DNA of 56,433 bases from CAZJAD01 sp964543855 (GTDB taxonomy: Bacteria > Electryoneota > RPQS01 > DYHQ01). The stretch spans positions 1-56,433 of the forward strand of contig CAZJAD010000006.1 of assembly GCA_964543855.1 (NCBI GenBank), in the 5' to 3' direction. A model generated the notes under the pieces. It saw nothing but the letters and a program-made list of their open reading frames with translations. It was not told the origin of the DNA and made no database searches. Shown here in pieces: positions 50,839-56,433 of this stretch; the stretch's first letter is position 1; the number at the start of each line of letters is the position of its first letter. A program made the translations under genes and the position numbers.

Positions 50839-51433
50839 TACGGAGCTGCCGACGGTAGGCGAGATCTTGGACCAGCTTCGCAGTGAGATTGGTGAGAAAG
50901 GGAAAGTCGTCACGGCAATTGCCGTAGATGGGGAGCTTCTGCAGGACGATCCTCAGCGCGAGAAATTGGAGGGCCGACCACCGTCGGAGGTTGAGCGTAT
51001 CGAACTGACGGTTGAAGAACCCAAGTCTCTCCTGGCCAAGGGACTGACGGACACACGGGATTTTCTTCAGTCGCTGCGTGGAGATCTAACCAAAACAGCC
51101 ACGGCGTTCCGTTTGGGTGATGAGCTCACGGCCAACAACAACTTCGCAGGGTGTCTCGATGATCTCAAGCTGGCGCTGACCGGCATGAATGCGGCGGCGC
51201 GACTGCCTGGTGTAGAGGATGAAACAGCGTCACTGCGACAGTCGCTCATGTCCTCCAATACGCGCCTCCTGCCGATGCTGGACACAATGTACAAGGCACA
51301 GGCGGCTGGCGATTATGTGACTCTCGCCGACGGTATCGAATACGACCTGACAGAAATCGCTGACGAGTGGATCGGCGTCCTGAATCACATTCTTCGAGAC
51401 ACCATGGATGAGGATGCCGTCGTCGCAAGGTAG
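50798..51433 (+). CDS. Unknown protein with beta-grasp-like N-terminus, end of the glycosylation operon
   Basis: 211 residues with a strong GGAGAAG ribosome binding site. The first ~75 residues (KVLLNGLEI, TVGEILDQL, VVTAIAVDGELL, VERIELTVEEP) have the strand-helix-strand rhythm of ubiquitin/ThiS-like beta-grasp folds, but without a C-terminal GlyGly. The rest (80-211) is helical with Leu/Ala/Asp-rich amphipathic repeats. No signal peptide or membrane helix. It starts within the previous gene, so it is tightly coupled to the glycosyltransferases. It could be an adaptor for the GT complex. Function unknown. Confidence 0.65.
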   Translation: MKVLLNGLEIRGGDTELPTVGEILDQLRSEIGEKGKVVTAIAVDGELLQDDPQREKLEGRPPSEVERIELTVEEPKSLLAKGLTDTRDFLQSLRGDLTKTATAFRLGDELTANNNFAGCLDDLKLALTGMNAAARLPGVEDETASLRQSLMSSNTRLLPMLDTMYKAQAAGDYVTLADGIEYDLTEIADEWIGVLNHILRDTMDEDAVVAR

Positions 51434-51478
51434 TCGCCGTGAGGAAACTGCAATCTGTCAGCCATTACGCGCTGTGCA

Positions 51479-52612
51479 ATGACTGAAGAAATCATCTCGC
51501 GATCCCGCGCTCTCGGTTTCGACCTTGTCGGCGTCAGCTCCCGGTTGACTCCCTTGCACTTCGACGCCTTCCTGCGATGGCTGGATGCAGGAATGGCGGG
51601 CACGATGGATTACATGCGCAAGAGCGCCGACCGTCGACGCGGCCTGCACTTTCTGATGAATGACGCCCGCTCGGCTATTGTCGTCGGGCTTAACTATTAC
51701 ACCGCGGACCTGCCCTCCGAGATTCGCCACGATCCTTCTCGCGGCGTTATCGCCAGCTACGCCTGGGGAGAAGACTATCATCCGTTGATACTGACTCTTC
51801 TTGAGAAGCTTTCAGCGGACATCGCATCACTGGCACCCGGAAGCCGCTTTCAATCGTATGTTGACACCGGGCCTGTCCTCGAGCGCGATTTCGCCGCCTT
51901 GGCCGGGCTCGGTTTCTTCGGTAAGAATACCTGCCTTATTCATCCGCAACAGGGCTCGTACTTCTTTCTCGGCGTTCTTATTACCAATGTGGAACTCATC
52001 TCTCGCACAAGTCCGTCTGATATCTCATGTGGTTCATGTACGCGCTGTCTGGAAGCGTGCCCGACCGGCGCGCTCGTGGAGCCTTACCTCCTCGACGCAA
52101 GTCGCTGTATCTCGTACCTGACGATTGAACACAAAGGCGCGATTCCTCGAAGTCTGCGACCGCTGATTGGGAACCGCGTTTTCGGGTGTGACGAATGCCA
52201 GCTCGCTTGTCCATGGAACCAGAAGTTTGCTCGTCCCACGAGCTTGCCGGCGTTTCAGAGTTCATTCGAGCGCCGCGCGCCGTCGCTCGCTTCCCTCGCA
52301 CTTCTCACAGAGAAAGAGTTCAGAGAGCGCTTCGCCGGAACCGCTCTTCAACGCTTGAAGCGGCGCGGCCTTGTGAGAAATGTGGCGGTAGCTTTGGGGA
52401 ATTGGCGAGTGGAGGAGGCGCTGCCGCCGCTGGAGATGTTGCTGGAAGATTCTGAACCGCTCGTGCGAGGGCACGCGGCGTGGGCCTTGGGGCAATTGGG
52501 AGATCGCGGGCGGGCTGCGCTCCAGTGGCAAAGACAAAAAGAGAGCCAGACCGAGGTGTTAGCTGAAATCGAAGCTGCTCTGAAGATGAGGCAGAATGGA
52601 GAGGCGCGCTAA
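51479..52612 (+). CDS. queG: Epoxyqueuosine reductase QueG
   Basis: Cobalamin-dependent Fe-S enzyme for the last step of queuosine synthesis in tRNA. 377 residues. The substrate/cofactor region has VDTGPVLERDFAALAGLGFFGKNT, shortened, and the two 4Fe-4S sites are CGSCTRCLEACPTGA and CDECQLACPWN. A C-terminal HEAT-like repeat (LEDSEPLVRGHAAWALGQLG) is common in QueG. The ATG has no clear ribosome binding site. Unrelated to the flagellar genes. Converges with the beta-barrel gene, overlapping it by 4 bases at the 3' ends. Confidence 0.96.
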   Translation: MTEEIISRSRALGFDLVGVSSRLTPLHFDAFLRWLDAGMAGTMDYMRKSADRRRGLHFLMNDARSAIVVGLNYYTADLPSEIRHDPSRGVIASYAWGEDYHPLILTLLEKLSADIASLAPGSRFQSYVDTGPVLERDFAALAGLGFFGKNTCLIHPQQGSYFFLGVLITNVELISRTSPSDISCGSCTRCLEACPTGALVEPYLLDASRCISYLTIEHKGAIPRSLRPLIGNRVFGCDECQLACPWNQKFARPTSLPAFQSSFERRAPSLASLALLTEKEFRERFAGTALQRLKRRGLVRNVAVALGNWRVEEALPPLEMLLEDSEPLVRGHAAWALGQLGDRGRAALQWQRQKESQTEVLAEIEAALKMRQNGEAR

Positions 52613-53415
52613 AGGGCGATGCAGTAGGAGAAGCGGAGTTCGCGGGAGGGTGTCGAGTTGAGTTTGTTGTTCGTCAGCAGGTCGCGCAGGACAATCTCAA
52701 CGGCTACGGATTCTATCGGGGAGCATCGCACGGCGACATTCCAGTAGCCTTTGCCACGGCCGAGCGCCCGTGGACTGTCGTCGTTGGTGGCGATATCGTA
52801 TTCGGTCACCGCTTCAAGCCAAGGACTGACCCGCTTGTTGAATCCCAAGTAAAACGAGAAATCGCGGTCGTCCGCGCTCTCGAAAGTGTTCAGGTTCATC
52901 CCCAGGTGCATCCCCACAATCCCCAAATAGTCCACTTCGTAATTGTTCGACGCCGCAATCCAGAATCCCTTCGCCTTGGTCAGGAAACGCTCATTCTTTC
53001 GGGCGCCGGGGTCATAGAACGGGCCGACGCCCTGGCTCGTGAAGCCGGCGCTCACCGCCGGATACCACTCGCTCCTGTCAAGAATGCTGTAAGTCAGCGA
53101 AAATCCAGGATACTTGAACCAGCGGATTTCATAATTGCCGACGAGATTGTTCGCGCCGTAATATGCGCCGACAGTGAGACGCGGCAAAATGCCGACCTCC
53201 CCGCCGACCAACATCCCTCCCCCCGTGAAAACATGCGCCTGAGCCAGAGCCTCGCCGTGCTGCACAGCGGTGGCCGTCGGCGAATCTATTAGCCTGCTGA
53301 TCTCAAAGGGTCTCTCTTGCGCAAAGAGGGCCGGCAAGAAGAGAACAAGAAAGAGGTAAGCGAGTTTATTCACTCGTGAGAATCTCAGGTGCCTCTCCAA
53401 CGGTTCTAAAAACAT
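52609..53415 (-). CDS. Probable outer-membrane beta-barrel protein
   Basis: 268 residues. A signal peptide (AYLFLVLFLPALFAQ) starts around residue 19; a GTG at 53373 is an alternative start that gives a more compact signal. The mature part has alternating hydrophobic strands and ends in an aromatic/hydrophobic strand (RELRFSYCIAL), as in outer-membrane barrels. Phrases such as LPRLTVGAYYGANNLVG and YEIRWFKYPG recall YjbH/DUF-type barrel proteins of Gram-negative bacteria. No known transport or enzymatic motif. Confidence 0.65.
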   Translation of the reverse strand: MFLEPLERHLRFSRVNKLAYLFLVLFLPALFAQERPFEISRLIDSPTATAVQHGEALAQAHVFTGGGMLVGGEVGILPRLTVGAYYGANNLVGNYEIRWFKYPGFSLTYSILDRSEWYPAVSAGFTSQGVGPFYDPGARKNERFLTKAKGFWIAASNNYEVDYLGIVGMHLGMNLNTFESADDRDFSFYLGFNKRVSPWLEAVTEYDIATNDDSPRALGRGKGYWNVAVRCSPIESVAVEIVLRDLLTNNKLNSTPSRELRFSYCIAL

Positions 53416-53496
53416 CTCGGCTGCTAAGCCTCAATCGTCTCTATATTCGCGCGGGGGAGATGGATGCGCGAGCTGTTTTCCAAGTCAGCCTTTGTT

Positions 53497-54264
53497 TCAT
53501 CTTGCCGTATAGCCGCCGTCCACCACCAACTCGCTTCCGGTTACGAATTTAGACTCATCGGAGGCGAGATACAGAATGGCATAGGCAATATCGTCCGGCT
53601 CGCCCATGCGCCCGAGGGGATGGAGACCCGCTATTGCCTGCTTACCTGCTTCGACATCGCCTAAGGTTCTGAGATGATTCTCCACCATCGGCGTCCAGAT
53701 GAATCCCGGATGGACTGAATTGACACGGATGTTATCATGCGCATAGAACAGCGCATCGGTCTTGGTCATGAGCCGCAAAGCGCCCTTGGAGGCGTGATAG
53801 GGCGGCACATCCATCGAGCTGATAAGACCGTAGATCGAAGACAAGTTGACGATGCTTCCGCTGCCGGCTTTTTTCATTTGCGGGACTGCGTGCTTCGTGC
53901 AGAAGAAGGGACCCTTCACATTGACCGCCATGACCCGATCCCACTCTGCCTCCGTGATCTCGTGCGTTGGTTTGTTCGCACCCGAGATGCCCGCATTGTT
54001 GACGAGCACCGTAATGTTCCCAAAGGCTTTCTGGACATCCGCAAAGACTTTCTTCACATCCGCTTCGATTGCGACATCAAGTTTCCAGAACTTCGCCCTT
54101 CCTCCCTCGGCTTCAATTTCGCGCACGACCTCAGCGCTCTCCCTTTCGAGCACATCCGTCACAGCCACTTTCGCCCCTTCTTTAGCCAGGAGCAGGCACG
54201 CCGCTCGCCCGATTCCCAGTGCACCTCCGGTTACCACGGCAACCTTGTTTTCGACTCGTCCCAT
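53497..54264 (-). CDS. Short-chain dehydrogenase/reductase (classical SDR)
   Basis: 255 residues from ATG 54264, preceded by a strong GGAGGGAAC; a longer frame to 54297 is less likely. Rossmann motif TGGALGIG (12-19), NNAG, the catalytic Ser (NLSSIYG) and YHASK, then PGFIWTPMV. The C-terminal LYLASDESKFVTGSELVVDGG is typical of FabG/cyclopentanol dehydrogenase-like SDRs with NAD(P). Substrate cannot be assigned. It lies 48 bases downstream of the POT transporter, so they probably form an operon. Confidence 0.93.
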   Translation of the reverse strand: MGRVENKVAVVTGGALGIGRAACLLLAKEGAKVAVTDVLERESAEVVREIEAEGGRAKFWKLDVAIEADVKKVFADVQKAFGNITVLVNNAGISGANKPTHEITEAEWDRVMAVNVKGPFFCTKHAVPQMKKAGSGSIVNLSSIYGLISSMDVPPYHASKGALRLMTKTDALFYAHDNIRVNSVHPGFIWTPMVENHLRTLGDVEAGKQAIAGLHPLGRMGEPDDIAYAILYLASDESKFVTGSELVVDGGYTAR

Positions 54265-54312
54265 TGTTCCCTCCAAATCAGCACGGAAGTCAAACAAGTG
54301 ACAAATGCTGCA

Positions 54313-56433
54313 TTAACTGGACGATTTCTTTATCGCCATTGCGTGATCTTGACCGCGCTTGGCAGGTCGGCGAATGACCAGCCAGTCATACCCGATAAGG
54401 ACAACCGCCGTCACGAGGCCCAGGATGCCGAAGATGATCCACATGATATCCGGCCGTTCCATATCGCGGGCCAGGCTTCCATAGAGTTCCCCTGAAAGTC
54501 GCCCACCGAAAATATTTCCTAACGCAATCGTCCAGAAGTAATATCCCATGAACATCGCGACCTTTTGTGGCGGAGCGATGCGTCCGACATACTCCTGACT
54601 CTTAGGTGAAGCCATCATCTCGCCGAACGCGAAGATGACAATCGCGAGCACGATAAGCCATCCCGTGTAACAGAAGGCGCTCATTCCAATGCCAATGCCC
54701 GCGACGACGATTCCAATAACCATCGCTGACAATGGCGGTATGAACCCTATGCCCCACGACACAAGAACCTGAAACACCACAATGGCACCTGCATCAAAGT
54801 TGATGATATATTCGGGATTCACCTGGCGGTAAGCTTCGGCAAACTCATGTGACTTCTCGAGCATCGCCACAGGAGACGGATAAACAAGCCCCGCCAAGAG
54901 GTAGGCCGTCTCGGGGTAACCTATCTCCTTGCCTTTCACCACCAAGAACGAGTCAATTCGATTCAGCTCATGTTCATGGAAAATCATCGAGTAATCTCGG
55001 GCAAGCCTTCTGGCAGGCTCTGAGCTCTGCTCCGTCACAGGATAGTGTGACTCAAGCTGTCGGTTAATCACGCGTTTCAAGAGCGAATCCACGCCTTCGT
55101 GAGTCAGTGTTGGCGTCGTCCGCAAGATAGTCACAAGACCCGCCAAGCGGACGCTGTCTACGGTGAATGTCTGCAATTGGAATGAATTCAGGCTCTGCGC
55201 CAGCACTTCCTGTGGGACGCGCGCTCTGAAATGATAGAGCTCTCTCGTAAGCGGTTTCACATCTTCTGGTGTCAAATTCAGTGCAGCCGGATTGCCTCTT
55301 GCCACATTCAGAGATTTCGCAACTGTGTCGTAGTTAATAGAGTAAGTTTTGGCGTCAATGGCTCTAATCCGAAGTGAAACCGTGCTGGCATGCTCGGTGG
55401 CATATTGTCCCATTTCGTGCGATAGCTGATCCTCATTCACCACCGCAATCGTTCGCACTAATCGATCTCCCCATTCAGGTTTGCCGACCGCGCTGCAAAC
55501 TTTTTTCGTCCAGACGAGCATGTCCTTTGTGTCCACATAGTCGCGGATATATTCGGGCATCGTGAGAAAGATCTGGTTGAACGATGTCCAGAAGCCGGAA
55601 AGAATGAGCAAATAGAGAGCGAACCGCCAGTTGCCCATTTTCATGGGTTGAACGAGGCCTCTCGCTTTCTGTCCACTCCTTTCTCGGGCTCGAAGCGGAA
55701 TGTCTATCAAGAGATTAATTACGATCCAGCCTATGGTGATGATCGCCATCAGTGTCCAACTGAATTCGCCTCCCGCAATCATGAGCATCAGCAGGATGCC
55801 AAAAACCAGGATGAAGAAACGCCCATTGCCCAGAACTTCCACCAGACCGCCCAGCACTTGCTTGACCGTCCGAGCTTCTTTTGTGCCCGCTTCAGTTGTC
55901 GGCTCTTTGTAGAAAAGCAGTATCCAGATGAAATTGCAGGCAATCCAGAAAGACGATGCAATAAAAACGAAATCCCACCCGTAGCGCACGCGTACAATTC
56001 CCGCTACGATTGGCCCAACGAACCCGCCGACATTTACCATCATGTAAAAAATACCGAAACCCATCGAAGAATTTGTCTCATCGGTCGTGCGGGCAACTGT
56101 ACCAACGACGACGGGTTTAAAGATCGCCGCTCCGACAGCTACAAAAAGAAATGCCATGAAAAAGCCGGCAAATGAGGTGAATTGCCCCAGAAGATAGTAA
56201 GCCGGTACCAACACCGAGTAAGCAATGATAAAAGTCTTTTTGTATCCGAAGCGATCAGCTAAAGCGCCAAAGAGCACCGGCAAAAGATAGAGAACAAAAG
56301 GAACAATGCCCTGCAACATCCCCCGCTGCTCCGAAGTGAAACCCAAGGCTCCTTCGGAGACCGAACCGGTGATATACAGCGACGAAACCGCGAACCACCC
56401 ATACCAGGCGAGCCGTTCGAAGATCTCCATTGT
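54313..56433 (-). CDS. POT/PTR-family peptide transporter with large inserted domain (start at window edge)
   Basis: Proton-coupled oligopeptide transporter-like MFS protein. The first visible ATG is at 56430, but the sequence opens mid-motif (EIFERLAWYGWFAVSSLYIT is normally preceded by ~10-20 residues), so the true start is probably outside. Early helices carry the MFS loop LADRFGYKKT and the POT-type FGIFYMMVNVGGFVGP. About 245 residues (~300-545) between two helices form a soluble, charged domain. C-terminal helices with FAFGEMMASPKSQEYVGRIAP and KVAMFMGYYFWTIALGN (POT block) follow. Typical bacterial POTs are about 500 residues; this one has at least 705. Confidence 0.85.
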   Translation of the reverse strand, partial: TMEIFERLAWYGWFAVSSLYITGSVSEGALGFTSEQRGMLQGIVPFVLYLLPVLFGALADRFGYKKTFIIAYSVLVPAYYLLGQFTSFAGFFMAFLFVAVGAAIFKPVVVGTVARTTDETNSSMGFGIFYMMVNVGGFVGPIVAGIVRVRYGWDFVFIASSFWIACNFIWILLFYKEPTTEAGTKEARTVKQVLGGLVEVLGNGRFFILVFGILLMLMIAGGEFSWTLMAIITIGWIVINLLIDIPLRARERSGQKARGLVQPMKMGNWRFALYLLILSGFWTSFNQIFLTMPEYIRDYVDTKDMLVWTKKVCSAVGKPEWGDRLVRTIAVVNEDQLSHEMGQYATEHASTVSLRIRAIDAKTYSINYDTVAKSLNVARGNPAALNLTPEDVKPLTRELYHFRARVPQEVLAQSLNSFQLQTFTVDSVRLAGLVTILRTTPTLTHEGVDSLLKRVINRQLESHYPVTEQSSEPARRLARDYSMIFHEHELNRIDSFLVVKGKEIGYPETAYLLAGLVYPSPVAMLEKSHEFAEAYRQVNPEYIINFDAGAIVVFQVLVSWGIGFIPPLSAMVIGIVVAGIGIGMSAFCYTGWLIVLAIVIFAFGEMMASPKSQEYVGRIAPPQKVAMFMGYYFWTIALGNIFGGRLSGELYGSLARDMERPDIMWIIFGILGLVTAVVLIGYDWLVIRRPAKRGQDHAMAIKKSSS

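Noticed and set aside
1..56433. tRNA, rRNA, CRISPR array, insertion sequence or phage genes
   Set aside because: I saw no regularly spaced repeats, transposase or integrase motifs, terminal inverted repeats, or tRNA-like cloverleaf with TTC-A-A arm; a covariance-model scan (tRNAscan-SE, Infernal) would settle RNA genes.

Overview
The window is 56.4 kb of a draft scaffold (two runs of exactly 100 Ns at 31426-31525 and 47121-47220), probably from an uncultured diderm bacterium. FlgH and FlgI (outer-membrane L-ring and peptidoglycan P-ring), a signal-peptide-bearing beta-barrel candidate and UvrA/NadA/QueG housekeeping genes point to a Gram-negative-type envelope. The flagellar gene order (flgC-fliE-fliF-fliG-fliH-fliI-fliJ-motE-fliK-flgD-TIGR02530-flgE-flbD-fliL-M-N-O-P-Q-R-flhB-flhA-flhF-fliA, then flgF-G-A-H-I-J-N-K-L) together with a long FliY-type FliN, FlbD and a MotE-like protein resembles FCB-type or candidate-phylum lineages (Zixibacteria-, Gemmatimonadota- or Latescibacteria-like) more than Enterobacteria. 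That placement is an inference from gene content only.

Layout. 1-6422 (minus strand): a tight operon uvrA > M28 peptidase > nadA > TauE/SafE permease (cut by the window edge). 6423-8236: a sigma70-type promoter, a sigma54-dependent response regulator and a strong intrinsic terminator. 8511-31869 (plus strand): the basal body, export apparatus and hook operon, ending in fliA and a few small unknown genes, with an assembly gap inside two different truncated genes. 31870-39181: a near-perfect sigma54 promoter with two candidate activator sites, driving the rod/ring/hook-junction genes flgF to flgL. 39211-51433: a string of glycosyltransferase genes, mostly overlapping, that reads on from flgL without a terminator: a 1362-residue triple glycosyltransferase with TPRs, three GT9 heptosyltransferase-like proteins, a Maf/DUF115 protein, a Maf-N/CgeB-like fusion and a small unknown protein with a possible beta-grasp N-terminus. 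51479-52612: queG. 52609-56433 (minus strand): an outer-membrane beta-barrel candidate, an SDR oxidoreductase and a POT-type transporter with a large inserted domain.

How it works together. The response regulator has the GAFTGA loop of sigma54 activators and lies directly upstream of the flagellar genes. A -24/-12 promoter sits before flgF and a weaker one before flgC, so a FlgR/FleR-like sigma54 hierarchy that ends in FliA (sigma28) is likely. The glycosyltransferase set with a Maf protein is the usual signature of flagellin O-glycosylation, but here it is expanded, heavily fused and placed directly behind flgL. It is the best candidate for an undescribed system in the window. Missing from the window are flgB, flagellin, fliD/fliS, motA/motB, flhG, flgM, csrA/fliW and chemotaxis genes.
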